From: CAILZL01 sp035548495
GTDB taxonomy: Bacteria; Pseudomonadota; Gammaproteobacteria; Steroidobacterales; Steroidobacteraceae
DNA: 64,000 nucleotides
Assembly: GCA_035548495.1 (NCBI GenBank)
Contig: DASZSV010000014.1
Span: 29,314 to 93,313, forward strand
Reading direction: 5' to 3'
Within the stretch, counting starts at the first letter, position 1. Each line of letters starts with the position of its first letter. Both the position numbers and the translations under genes were made by a program. The notes under the pieces are model-generated. The model made no database searches. It worked only from the letters and a program-made list of their open reading frames with translations, and had not been told where the DNA came from. Positions 44,349 through 53,703 of this stretch are shown here, piece by piece.

Positions 44349-44782
44349 GCCTGATCAGGATTCTTTTGCTGAGTTTTCTGCTTTGCCGTGCTGCATGGGC
44401 AATTGACAGTGCACCGGCGTTCGACGATCCGCAATTGCAGGCTCGTTATGAAAATCTGACCCAGCAGTTGCGTTGTCCGCAGTGCCAGAACGACAGCATT
44501 GCTGATTCCAATGCGCCGCTCGCAGTTGACCTGCGTCGTGAGCTGCGCGATCAAATTGCCAGCGGCAAGAGCGATGCCGAAGTGCTGAAGTTTCTCACCG
44601 ATCGCTATGGCGCCTTCATATTATTCAAACCGCCGTTCGAAGCGCGTACCATGTTTTTGTGGCTGGGTCCCGGCATTCTGTTGCTGGGCGGACTGGCCAT
44701 TGCAGTGCGCATCATCTTGCAGCGCGCCAAACTTCCCATCGAACCTGACTCGAACCAAGAAACAGAAAGCGAGCACGCATGA
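44339..44782 (+). CDS. ccmH: apocytochrome reductase/lyase subunit CcmH
   Basis: 147 residues. Signal/anchor (LIRILLLSFLLCRAAWAID), redox site LRCPQCQNDSIADSNAPLA, and a C-terminal membrane segment (LWLGPGILLLGGLAIAVRII). With CcmF and CcmI it holds apocytochrome during haem ligation. An AGGGAGG site 8 bases upstream fixes the ATG, inside the end of ccmG. Confidence 0.96.
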   Translation: MFMSLIRILLLSFLLCRAAWAIDSAPAFDDPQLQARYENLTQQLRCPQCQNDSIADSNAPLAVDLRRELRDQIASGKSDAEVLKFLTDRYGAFILFKPPFEARTMFLWLGPGILLLGGLAIAVRIILQRAKLPIEPDSNQETESEHA

Positions 44783-45837
44783 CGGAATTTGTACTGGCCT
44801 GCATCGGCATGGTGGCGGTTGCAGTTGTCCTGTTTGCCTGGCCACTGTTCAAATCAAAATCGTTGTCACTGCCCAGCGCCAATCGCTGGCTCAATGTGGT
44901 GCTGATTGCCGTGGCAATCAGCATCATCTCCGGCGGTGTCTATTCAGCGTATATCGTCAAGCATGGTGGTGAATGGCATGCAGACAATGTTCCCACTGCG
45001 GGTGCCAGTGTCAGTCCCGAACTGGCACAGGCCATCAGGCAATTGAACGACATGGTGAAACAACAGCCGGACAACATGGAAGCATGGCTGAAATTGGGTG
45101 CGGCCAATGTCATGGCACATCGTGCTGCCGATGCCGTCGATGCTTACCAGCGTGCATACGATCTCAATAAGGATAACGAAGTGGAACCGATAACCGGCCT
45201 GGCGGAAGCCTTGCTGATGATGCGTACGCAAACGGATTTCATGCGTGCTGCGAGCTTGCTGGACGATGCGTTGCGGTTGCAGCCCGACAATCCCAAGGCA
45301 TTGTGGTACGGCGGCATGGTGGCTTTGCAAATGAACAACCTGAAGCTGGCGCGTGACCGGTTCCGCAGCATGCTTGCGTTGAATCCGCCGGAACAGGTGA
45401 GAGCCATGCTGGAACGCGAAGTGCAGGACCTCAATCAGCAACTCGGTGATACTTCAGCGGCAGGTCCATCTGCACCACAAAGTCAGCGTCGCATTACCGT
45501 GCATGCAAAACTGGATCCGAAACTGCAACAGCAGATCAAGACACCAATGACGATGTTTGTGCTGGCGCGTGATCTCAAACAGCCCGGACCACCATTGGCG
45601 GTGCAACGCCGCATGTCCAGCGAATTGCCATTGACCACTGATCTCACTGCGGCCAATGCCATGCTGCCTAGCCATTCCATTGCCACCGTGGATCAGGTTG
45701 AAGTGGTGGTGCGCCTGTCTCCCAATGGGGCGCCGATTCAGCAGGCAGGTGACTTTGAAGGCAGTGCGCAATATTCATTCAAGAAGCAGGGTGAGCAGGG
45801 CGTGGTGAATATCGAGATCAATCAGCAGGTGCGTTGA
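44779..45837 (+). CDS. ccmI: cytochrome c assembly chaperone CcmI
   Basis: 352 residues. Two membrane segments (~4-22, ~36-55) joined by a cytoplasmic loop, then TPR repeats (~75-225: PDNMEAWLKLGAANVMAHRA, then PDNPKALWYGGMVALQMNN) and a C-terminal beta domain (~245-352). CcmI binds apocytochrome C-termini and delivers them to CcmFH. The ATG overlaps ccmH (ATGA). Confidence 0.9.
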   Translation: MTEFVLACIGMVAVAVVLFAWPLFKSKSLSLPSANRWLNVVLIAVAISIISGGVYSAYIVKHGGEWHADNVPTAGASVSPELAQAIRQLNDMVKQQPDNMEAWLKLGAANVMAHRAADAVDAYQRAYDLNKDNEVEPITGLAEALLMMRTQTDFMRAASLLDDALRLQPDNPKALWYGGMVALQMNNLKLARDRFRSMLALNPPEQVRAMLEREVQDLNQQLGDTSAAGPSAPQSQRRITVHAKLDPKLQQQIKTPMTMFVLARDLKQPGPPLAVQRRMSSELPLTTDLTAANAMLPSHSIATVDQVEVVVRLSPNGAPIQQAGDFEGSAQYSFKKQGEQGVVNIEINQQVR

Positions 45838-46721
45838 TGACGGAGATGCAGCGATACAAGGGACTGCCAACTACGTTGTTGCAGTATGGACAGGCGGTAT
45901 TCAGCCGCAAACCACTTCTCGCACCGGATGGTGCATTGATTCCCGATATTCATGTGACAGCGCAACGGGTACACGTCAATGCTGCGCACGTGAAGCGTTA
46001 TTGCGATGTGTGCGGCATTGAACCCGGTGATCATCTGCCGGCAGCTTATCTGCACGTGCTGGCCATGCCCCTGCACATGCGTCTGTTCACGCATCCGCAA
46101 TTTCCCGCCAGAGTGATGGGACTGGTGCATCTGCGCAACGTCATTCGTCAATGGCGGCCCATTGCAGTAAGCGGTGAGATTGAATTGCAGGTGCGATATA
46201 ACAGTTTGCGTGAGACAGACAGTGGTCAGGAATATGATGTGATGACTACCGCGTTTGTCGATGACAAAACAGTGTGGGAAGAAGTCAGTACCATGCTGGC
46301 GCGTCGTCAGATCGCAGGCAAACGGCCGGTAATTGAACGCGCCAATCGTGATGAAGCACGTTTGCTATGCGAGCGCACAGTGGCGGCTGCCGCCAATACC
46401 GGACGCCGTTATGCACTGGTATCCGGTGATTACAATCCCATTCATCTGTTTGACCGTACTGCGCAGTGGTATTCGTTCAAGCAGGCCGTGGCGCATGGCA
46501 TGTGGTCATTGTCGCGTTGTGTGGGTCTGGGTCAGCCGTACTTGCCTGCATATCCATCGCAGATTGATGCGCAATTCAAACTGCCCATTTATCTGCCCGG
46601 TGATTTTGTGTTTCGCGCGCAGCGTGATGAGGCTGGCATTGAACTGTCACTGACTACTGTCAAGGGCGACCGTTTGCACCTGAGTGTGCAGGCGCGTTCC
46701 ATCACAGACACTTCATTGTGA
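45837..46721 (+). CDS. MaoC-like acyl dehydratase domain protein
   Basis: 294 residues with two hot-dog regions; the second holds the hydratase motif (SGDYNPIHLF... AVAHGMW), with the Asp/His pair of R-hydratase 2. Acts on acyl-CoA or similar thioesters (inference). Its ATG overlaps the ccmI stop by one base, so it is translationally coupled to the ccm operon, an unusual partner; it may simply be a downstream passenger. Confidence 0.8.
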   Translation: MTEMQRYKGLPTTLLQYGQAVFSRKPLLAPDGALIPDIHVTAQRVHVNAAHVKRYCDVCGIEPGDHLPAAYLHVLAMPLHMRLFTHPQFPARVMGLVHLRNVIRQWRPIAVSGEIELQVRYNSLRETDSGQEYDVMTTAFVDDKTVWEEVSTMLARRQIAGKRPVIERANRDEARLLCERTVAAAANTGRRYALVSGDYNPIHLFDRTAQWYSFKQAVAHGMWSLSRCVGLGQPYLPAYPSQIDAQFKLPIYLPGDFVFRAQRDEAGIELSLTTVKGDRLHLSVQARSITDTSL

Positions 46722-46862
46722 GCGTGCCTGCTGCGATGCATTCAGGCGGGCAAGCGATTCTCGTATCTGCATACGTAGTGTTGCGAGTTGTCCCTGCGGA
46801 TGATTGCTAGTATTCGTTGTACAAGTTGCAAATTGATTCAAACTGGTGACGCAGAGGTTCAT

Positions 46863-47315
46863 ATGTATCAGCGAATTCTTGTTCCTGTGGATGGCAGTGA
46901 TGTGTCGGCCAATGGCCTGCGCGAAGCGATGCGTCTGGCGCGCGATCAGAATGCCAGGCTGCGATTGATTCATGTCGTCAATGAATTGATGATCGTTGCA
47001 TCGTACGAAGGCACGATCTACTCGAATGAACTGATCCAGACATTGCGTGACAGCGGACAGAAAGTGCTAGATCGGGCAGCGGAAAAAGTCAAAGCAGCCG
47101 GTTTGCAGGTTGAAACCGCATTGCTGGAAGCCCATGGCGGACATGCAGGCGATGTAATTGTCAAGGATGCGCAGGAATGGCCTGCTGACGTTATCGTGCT
47201 GGGCACACATGGCCGCCGCGGCATGGCGCGGCTGGTGATGGGCAGCGATGCAGAACAGGTCGTGCGTCAGGCCACCATGCCGGTATTGCTGGTGAAGACA
47301 CAGTTGAAAAGCTGA
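46863..47315 (+). CDS. universal stress protein, UspA family
   Basis: 150 residues: MYQRILVPVDGSDVSANGL, then the ATP-binding signature GTHGRRGMARLVMGSDAEQVV and PVLLVKT at the end. Such proteins bind ATP and are induced by growth arrest or stress; precise role unknown. ATG (MYQRILV) is used; an upstream frame adds unrelated residues. Confidence 0.93.
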   Translation: MYQRILVPVDGSDVSANGLREAMRLARDQNARLRLIHVVNELMIVASYEGTIYSNELIQTLRDSGQKVLDRAAEKVKAAGLQVETALLEAHGGHAGDVIVKDAQEWPADVIVLGTHGRRGMARLVMGSDAEQVVRQATMPVLLVKTQLKS

Positions 47316-47671
47316 AGCAACATGAGCGGCGTCACGTCTGTTCATGAGTCGCATGTGACATCAACCGCTAATTTTTCTTGCCATCCACACTGAGTCTTTC
47401 GCAGCGCGGAGTTGCTCGCTGCTCTTGCATATCCATGTTGCTTGGCGCTTTTGCGGCAGAACTGTGATGCAGGACGAATGAAAAAGTGCAATGTCCCGTG
47501 CTTTGCTGTACAGTGCGCGGGCATTGCAAAATGCATTTTTCTTTTTTGCATCTGTCCGGTCTGCTTTTTCTCGCTGTCAACTTCGGGTTCTTCCCTGCGT
47601 TTGCTTCGACTTGATATCCATGCCTTACCGGGCCAGGGAATTTCCTTGCAGGCTGGTTGAGGTTTTCATTC
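47316..47671 (+). other. 356-base leader before the DEAD-box helicase gene
   Basis: No gene is supported; short open frames here lack family similarity. It holds an imperfect hairpin, GCAATGTCCCGTGC / GCGCGGGCATTGC (47488-47527), followed by a T-rich stretch. A long structured 5' leader is typical of RNA helicase genes controlled by cold or by their own product, but that is only inference here. Confidence 0.4.
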
Positions 47672-48988
47672 ATGATGTTCAATGAACTCGGGTTGTTGCC
47701 CGAGCTGTTGCGTGCCGTTACAGAACGCGGTTACATGCAGCCCACGCCTGTGCAGGCACGTGCCATTCCCGATATTCTTGCCGGCCGCGACATGCTGGCT
47801 GGCGCGCAGACTGGTACTGGAAAAACAGCCGGATTTACACTGCCACTGCTGCAACGTCTGCACACAGGTCAACGCGCTGGTCTTGCGCCGCGCGCATTGG
47901 TGCTGGTGCCCACGCGTGAGCTGGCCGCACAAGTTGCCGACAGCGTACGTGATTACGGCAAGCATTTGTCACTGCGTTGTGCGGTGATATTTGGTGGTGT
48001 GAATATCAATCCGCAGATCGCTGCGTTACGCCGTGGCACGGATATCCTCGTTGCCACGCCGGGGCGATTGCTCGATCACGTGCAACAACGCACGACTGAT
48101 CTCAGCCAGATTGAATTATTTGTCCTTGATGAAGCAGATCGCATGCTGGACATGGGATTCATTCATGACATCAAGCGGGTGCTGAAACTGTTGCCCAGCA
48201 AGCGGCAGAATTTGATGTTTTCAGCCACGTATTCGCAGGATATTCGCAAGCTGGCTCAGGGGTTGCTGCGCAATCCGGTGGAAGTCGAAGTGGCGCGACG
48301 CAACACTGCGGTGGAATCGGTTTCGCAACTTGTTCACTGTGTTCCCAAAGACACCAAGCGTGCTTTGCTGTCGCATCTGATTCGTGCCAACGACTGGCCG
48401 CAGGCACTGGTGTTCACACGCACCAAGCATGGCGCCAACCGGCTGGTGGCGCAGTTGAGTGATGATTCCATTACGGCAGCAGCCATTCATGGCAACAAAA
48501 GCCAGTCTGCCCGTATCAATGCGTTGAAGAATTTCAAGAGCGGCGCATTGCGCGTGCTGGTTGCCACTGAAGTAGCTGCACGCGGATTGGACATCAAGGA
48601 GCTGCCCTATGTGGTCAATTATGAACTGCCGAATGTGCCCGAAGACTATGTGCATCGCATTGGCCGTACCGGTCGTGCGGGCGCAAGTGGAGTTGCCATC
48701 TCGCTGGTTGCACCGGATGAAACGGGATTGCTCAAGGACATTGAGCGCCTGATCGGCAAATCCATTGCGCGTCAACCGGTTCCGCAACTCAGTACACCAC
48801 CGCGAACAGCAGGTGTTGTTTCTGCAACCGCTGTACCGCCGCCCACGCATCATCCTGCAAGAAATGGCGCAGCACGCGCTCATCGTGGCGCCACGCAGAG
48901 TGAGAGCAGGCGTGGTAAACCACCGGTCTGGCGCAGTGATCGATCGGGCCGCAGTGGCGCCCACGGTGATTCACGAGCAAGCCGCTGA
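47672..48988 (+). CDS. rhlE: DEAD-box ATP-dependent RNA helicase (RhlE type)
   Basis: About 438 residues. Q motif and MMFNELGLLPELLRAVTERG, Walker A AQTGTGKTAGFTLP, motif II VLDEADRMLDMGF, SAT (MFSATYS), and C-terminal HRIGRTGRAG. The tail (~380-438) is basic and low in complexity (RRGKPPVWRSDRSGRSGAH), as in RhlE. Remodels rRNA or mRNA structure. An ATG is used, 10 bases after GAGG. A short palindrome (CGCTGAG-CGAACA-CTCAGCG) spans the stop. Confidence 0.88.
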   Translation: MMFNELGLLPELLRAVTERGYMQPTPVQARAIPDILAGRDMLAGAQTGTGKTAGFTLPLLQRLHTGQRAGLAPRALVLVPTRELAAQVADSVRDYGKHLSLRCAVIFGGVNINPQIAALRRGTDILVATPGRLLDHVQQRTTDLSQIELFVLDEADRMLDMGFIHDIKRVLKLLPSKRQNLMFSATYSQDIRKLAQGLLRNPVEVEVARRNTAVESVSQLVHCVPKDTKRALLSHLIRANDWPQALVFTRTKHGANRLVAQLSDDSITAAAIHGNKSQSARINALKNFKSGALRVLVATEVAARGLDIKELPYVVNYELPNVPEDYVHRIGRTGRAGASGVAISLVAPDETGLLKDIERLIGKSIARQPVPQLSTPPRTAGVVSATAVPPPTHHPARNGAARAHRGATQSESRRGKPPVWRSDRSGRSGAHGDSRASR

Positions 48989-49129
48989 GCGAACACTCAG
49001 CGTCGAATGACATCGCGGCATCCCTGTGGTGCCGCGTGTTCTGTTGAGGACGGATGCCACAAGAAATTCCAACTCATGGCAGAGAATGCGATAATGCAAA
49101 GGCAAATCCACTGACATAATCAACGCCGC

Positions 49130-52100
49130 ATGTCCTTTGTTCATCTCCACCTGCACACTGAATATTCGCTGGTTGACAGCGTCATCCGTATCCAGAGTGA
49201 ACGTGATGATGATGGCAAGGTGCAGGTGCTGGGATTGATGGATGCGGTCGCCGCAACCGGCATGCCGGCCGTGGCGTTGACTGATCAAAGCAACCTGTTT
49301 GCGATGGTCAAGTTCTACAAGGCGGCGCAGTCTGCGGGCATCAAGCCCATCATCGGTGTTGATTTGCTGATCAGGGAAGAAGGTGATCGTGTCGAGCCGT
49401 CACGCCTGGTGTTGTTATGCCAGAACGAAGCGGGTTACAAGAATGCGACTCGCTTGATCAGCGACAGTTATCTCAGGGGACAACACAAGGGCGTGCCGCT
49501 GGTGCATCGTGACTGGCTGACGCGCGACAGCCTGAATGGATTGATTGCACTCGCTGGACCGCACAGCGATCTTGGCCGATTGTTGATCAATGGCCGCGAT
49601 GACGAAGCCGGTCAGGCGCTGGAATACTGGCAGCAATTATTTGCCGGCCGTTTTTATATCGAGTTGTTGCGTACCGGACGCGCCAACGAAGAACAGCATC
49701 TCGCTGCTGCCGTTGATCTCGCCATGCGCCGCGGATTGCCGGTGATTGCCAGCAACGATGTGCGTTTCATTGCTCAGGAAGATTTTGAATCGCATGAAGC
49801 ACGTGTGTGCATCCATGACGGCACGCAGCTGGCGGATGCCAATCGAGTACGCCGTTACAGCGATCAGCAATATCTGAAAACACCGCAACAGATGGCAGAG
49901 TTGTTTGCCGATCTGCCGGAAGCATTGCAGAACACGGTTGAGCTGGCGAAGCGCTGCAATCTCGAAGTCAAGCTGGGCAAATCCGTGCTGCCTGCCTATC
50001 CGGTTCCCGCAGGCATGACCACCGAAGATTACTTGCGGCAGGAAGCAGTGAAGGGATTGCAAATGCGTCTTGAGTACATGGCCACTCATGCACCCTCCGG
50101 CGGACATCAGATTCCACAGGAACAATATCACGCACGTCTGCAAAGCGAACTGGATGTGATCTGCAAGATGGGATTCGCGGGATATTTTCTGATCGTGGCG
50201 GATTTCATTCAGTGGTCAAAGGACAACGACATCCCCGTTGGACCGGGCCGTGGTTCGGGCGCGGGTTCACTGGTCGCGTATTCCATCAAGATCACCGATA
50301 TTGATCCATTGCAGTATGGATTGCTGTTTGAACGCTTCCTGAATCCTGAACGCGTTTCCATGCCTGACTTCGATATCGACTTCTGCATGGACAATCGTGA
50401 TCGCGTCATTGAATACGTGGCACAAAAATATGGACGCGAGCGTGTATCGCAGATCATCACCTATGGTTCGATGGCCGCCAAAGCCGTAGTACGCGATGTT
50501 GCACGCGTGATGGGCCAGAGTTATGGCTTTGCCGATTCCATCGCCAAGCTCATTCCATTTGAACTGGGCATCACATTAAAAGGCGCGCTTGAAAAAGAAG
50601 AAGAACTGCGCCGCCGTTACAAGGAGGAAGAAGACACCAGGGCGGTGCTTGATCTTGCATTGTCACTGGAAGGTCTGGTGCGCAACGCCGGCATGCATGC
50701 CGGTGGCGTGGTGATTTCTCCCACATTACTCACCGACTTTGCACCGCTTTATTGTGATGAAGATGGACAGCATGTGGTCACGCAATTCGACAAGGACGAT
50801 GTGGAAGCCGCGGGGCTGGTGAAGTTTGACTTTCTTGGTCTGCGTACACTGACCATCATTGATTGGGCAGTGAAAACCATCAATGCGGAAAAGGCGAGAG
50901 TGGGCGAAGCGCCGCTGGAGATTGACCGCATTCCACTTGATGACGCAATGACCTATGACAGGGTGTTCAAGGAAGCGCGCACCACTGCGATATTCCAGTT
51001 TGAATCCGGCGGCATGCAACGCATGCTCAAGGAAGCAAAGCCCGATCGCTTTGAAGACCTGATTGCACTGGGTGCGCTGTATCGTCCCGGGCCAATGGAT
51101 CTGATTCCGAGTTTCGTGGCGCGCAAGCATGGACGCGAACCGGTGGAATATCCTGACCGGCGTGTTGAGCCGGTGCTGAAAGAAACCTACGGCATCATGG
51201 TGTATCAGGAACAGGTGATGCAGATGGCGCAGATCATCGGCGGCTACACACTGGGTGGCGCCGATCTGTTGCGACGTGCAATGGGCAAGAAAAAGCCCGA
51301 AGAAATGGTCAAGCATCGCGCGATCTTTCGTGAAGGCGCGGCAAAGAATGGCTGTTCTGCAGAACAGGCCGATGCAATATTCGATTTGATGGAAAAGTTT
51401 GCGGGCTATGGATTCAACAAGTCACATGCCGCAGCGTATGCGCTGGTGTCGTACCAGACGGCGTGGTTGAAAGCGCATTATCCCGAAGCCTTCATGGCGG
51501 CGGTGTTGTCATCGGATATGGACAACACCGACAAGGTGGCCATGCTGATTGACGAAGTGCGGCAAATGGGATTGAAGGTCGAGCCACCCGACGTCAATCA
51601 ATCACACTACATGTTTACGGTGTCGGGCAAACATACCATTCGTTACGGACTGGGCGCCATCAAGGGCGTGGGTCAGGGACTGGTCGATACACTGGTGACG
51701 GAACGTGAAACACATGGCGCATTCAGAAGCCTGACTGATCTGTGTGAACGCAGCGATGCCGGGCGCATGAACAAGCGTGTGCTGGAAGCATTGATCAAAT
51801 CCGGCGCGCTGGATTCACTCGGCGCCAATCGTGCAACGCTGATGCACTACCTGCAGGACGCCATGCAAATGGCCGATCAATCCATCAAGGCGCGTGCCGT
51901 GGGACAGAATGATTTGTTCGGACTGTCGGCAGCTGCATCGCATTCGCAACCTGCGGTGATGATGAAGATGATTGCCGAATGGCCGGAGCGCACACGGCTT
52001 GAAGGTGAACGCGAAACGCTGGGACTGTACCTCAGCGGGCATCCGTTCAACGAGTTTCGTGAGGAAATCAGCAACATCATCAGTGCGCCCATTGTTGATC

Positions 52101-52654
52101 TTACCGGCGAAAAGCCCATTGTGAATGAAGGCTTCCGTTCCAAGGGCAAGCCCGTCACCGTGGCCGGCATGATTTACGACGTTGGCAAACGCGGCAATCG
52201 TTTCATCTTCAAGCTGGATGATTGCAGTGCGCGTGTTGAGGCTACCTTGTTTGAAGAAGCCTACATGCAGTACAAGGATGTGCTGAACAAGGGTGAGGTG
52301 GTGCTGGTGGAAGGCAACATCCGTTATGATGAATTCATCGACGGCTGGCGCGTGTCAGTGAATCGCGTGCAGGACATTCAGCAGGTGCGCAGGCAGTATG
52401 CGCGTCACTTGCTTATCCGCTGGCCACAGGCCATGAACAATGGCGCAACACAGCGTCTGCAATCGGTGTTGCAGTCCTATCGCAGCGGCAATTGCAGCGT
52501 GGTCATTCACTATATCAATCGCCAGGCCAAGGCCGTGCTAACCTTGCCCGATGAATGGAAGGTGCAGCCCGAAGCGGAACTGCTGGAACAGTTGCGGCAA
52601 TTGTGCGGCAGGGAGAATGTGCAACTGGCGTATGCACCGAGGCTGCATTCATGA
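49130..52654 (+). CDS. dnaE: DNA polymerase III alpha subunit
   Basis: Replicative polymerase catalytic subunit, 1174 residues. PHP domain at the N-terminus (FVHLHLHTEYSLVDSV), palm with the catalytic aspartates in MPDFDIDFCMDNRD and the third in the C-terminal palm strand, polymerase blocks PVGPGRGSGAGSLVAYSIKI, FKEARTTAIFQFESGGMQRM, and YGFNKSHAAAYALVSYQTAW; then HhH, beta-clamp-binding region and OB fold (~1000-1100). Normal length, no intein. Followed by lolD rather than accA. Confidence 0.97.
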   Translation: MSFVHLHLHTEYSLVDSVIRIQSERDDDGKVQVLGLMDAVAATGMPAVALTDQSNLFAMVKFYKAAQSAGIKPIIGVDLLIREEGDRVEPSRLVLLCQNEAGYKNATRLISDSYLRGQHKGVPLVHRDWLTRDSLNGLIALAGPHSDLGRLLINGRDDEAGQALEYWQQLFAGRFYIELLRTGRANEEQHLAAAVDLAMRRGLPVIASNDVRFIAQEDFESHEARVCIHDGTQLADANRVRRYSDQQYLKTPQQMAELFADLPEALQNTVELAKRCNLEVKLGKSVLPAYPVPAGMTTEDYLRQEAVKGLQMRLEYMATHAPSGGHQIPQEQYHARLQSELDVICKMGFAGYFLIVADFIQWSKDNDIPVGPGRGSGAGSLVAYSIKITDIDPLQYGLLFERFLNPERVSMPDFDIDFCMDNRDRVIEYVAQKYGRERVSQIITYGSMAAKAVVRDVARVMGQSYGFADSIAKLIPFELGITLKGALEKEEELRRRYKEEEDTRAVLDLALSLEGLVRNAGMHAGGVVISPTLLTDFAPLYCDEDGQHVVTQFDKDDVEAAGLVKFDFLGLRTLTIIDWAVKTINAEKARVGEAPLEIDRIPLDDAMTYDRVFKEARTTAIFQFESGGMQRMLKEAKPDRFEDLIALGALYRPGPMDLIPSFVARKHGREPVEYPDRRVEPVLKETYGIMVYQEQVMQMAQIIGGYTLGGADLLRRAMGKKKPEEMVKHRAIFREGAAKNGCSAEQADAIFDLMEKFAGYGFNKSHAAAYALVSYQTAWLKAHYPEAFMAAVLSSDMDNTDKVAMLIDEVRQMGLKVEPPDVNQSHYMFTVSGKHTIRYGLGAIKGVGQGLVDTLVTERETHGAFRSLTDLCERSDAGRMNKRVLEALIKSGALDSLGANRATLMHYLQDAMQMADQSIKARAVGQNDLFGLSAAASHSQPAVMMKMIAEWPERTRLEGERETLGLYLSGHPFNEFREEISNIISAPIVDLTGEKPIVNEGFRSKGKPVTVAGMIYDVGKRGNRFIFKLDDCSARVEATLFEEAYMQYKDVLNKGEVVLVEGNIRYDEFIDGWRVSVNRVQDIQQVRRQYARHLLIRWPQAMNNGATQRLQSVLQSYRSGNCSVVIHYINRQAKAVLTLPDEWKVQPEAELLEQLRQLCGRENVQLAYAPRLHS

Positions 52655-52672
52655 TTTCCTCCCTTGAAATAA

Positions 52673-52713
52673 CCCCTCACCCCCAGCCCCTCTCCCTCAA
52701 GGGGCGAGGGGAG
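52673..52713. repeat. CCCTCACCC-type palindromic repeat after dnaE
   Basis: CCCCTCACCCCCAGCCCCTC followed by a TCAA loop and GGGGCGAGGGGAG; it forms a GC-rich hairpin between dnaE and lolD. A related copy is at 63491-63530. This motif is common in proteobacterial intergenic regions; here it may act as a mRNA 3' stabiliser or rho-independent-like stop without a T-run. Confidence 0.7.
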
Positions 52714-52740
52714 TAATACCTAGCGAAGCAGCAAGTAACA

Positions 52741-53427
52741 ATGACAACTCCCTCTCCAGTCATCGCCTGCCACAATCTCGGCAAAACCTTCAGCGAAGGC
52801 AGCAATAGTCTGACCGTGCTGCGCGATGTGAACCTGAACGTACAAGCCGGTGAGCTGATTGCCATTGTCGGTGCATCAGGTTCCGGCAAAACCACTTTGT
52901 TGCAGTTATTGGGTGGACTTGATGTGCCGACCACTGGCAACGTCGAAATTGCCGGTGAAGATGTGGCCAGACTGTCCGAGACAGCGCGAGGGTTATTGCG
53001 TAATCGCATGCTGGGTTTCGTTTATCAGTTTCATCATTTGTTGCCGGAATTTTCCGCGCTGGAAAATGTGGCCATGCCATTGTTGATTCGCCGCACACCG
53101 GTGGAGCAGGCAAGGGATGAAGCAACGGTATTGCTCAAGCGCGTCGGACTTGGTGAACGTTTGTCGCATCGTCCGGGGCAATTGTCCGGTGGTGAACGTC
53201 AACGCGCTGCCATTGCGCGTGCATTGGTCACCAAGCCGAAGGTGGTGCTGGCTGACGAACCTACCGGCAATCTCGATGGTGGCAATGCGCAACAGGTGTT
53301 TGAATTGATGCTGGAGTTGAATCAGGAATTCAATACATCACTGGTAATCGTTACCCATGCAACGGAACTGGCGAAGCGCATGAAGCGGGTGTTGACGCTG
53401 GTGAATGGAGTGTTGAGTGGGGAATGA
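52741..53427 (+). CDS. lolD: lipoprotein-releasing ABC transporter ATP-binding protein LolD
   Basis: 228 residues. Walker A VGASGSGKTTLLQLLGGLD, the LolD motif around FVYQFHHLLPEFSALENVAM, signature LSGGERQRAAIARALV, Walker B VVLADEPTGNLDG. Energises LolCE in moving lipoproteins from the inner membrane to LolA. No lolC or lolE is adjacent; dnaE lies before and repeats after. The LolD motif supports this over a generic MacB-type ATPase. Confidence 0.87.
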   Translation: MTTPSPVIACHNLGKTFSEGSNSLTVLRDVNLNVQAGELIAIVGASGSGKTTLLQLLGGLDVPTTGNVEIAGEDVARLSETARGLLRNRMLGFVYQFHHLLPEFSALENVAMPLLIRRTPVEQARDEATVLLKRVGLGERLSHRPGQLSGGERQRAAIARALVTKPKVVLADEPTGNLDGGNAQQVFELMLELNQEFNTSLVIVTHATELAKRMKRVLTLVNGVLSGE

Positions 53428-53450
53428 TGTCGAATATCAAAAGTGCTTTT

Positions 53451-53638
53451 GTAGGCTGGCGATGATGCGAAGCGGAATCCCAGCTCTGATTTGACTGAAG
53501 TATGGCGCTGGGATAAATATCCCAGCCTACGTTACTCATTCAATCACAACTGTCACTAAGCAGGTCGGACTGAGCCGTCGCAGCCCAACAAGTTTTGATG
53601 AGCAGGATGTTCGGCTTCGAAATCTCAGCCCAACCTGC
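53451..53638. repeat. two adjacent inverted-repeat elements between lolD and yebC
   Basis: Element 1 (53451-53530): GTAGGCTGG at one end and CCAGCCTAC at the other, with an inner CTGGGA-TAAATA-TCCCAG. Element 2 (53560-53638): GCAGGTCGGACTGAG and CTCAGCCCAACCTGC, 13 of 15 pairs. Each is about 80 bp with no gene. These are types of intergenic palindromic repeat seen in many proteobacteria. The last 65 bases before yebC, outside the elements, must hold its promoter. Confidence 0.7.
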
Positions 53639-53703
53639 ACGGCCACAAGATCATGTACAATCCCGCTTTAATTTCCTGTTGACGGAAGCATAAGAGAACC
53701 ATC

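Noticed and set aside
47412..47685. Short open frames in the leader of the RNA helicase gene
   Set aside because: They overlap each other in several frames and have no recognisable similarity.
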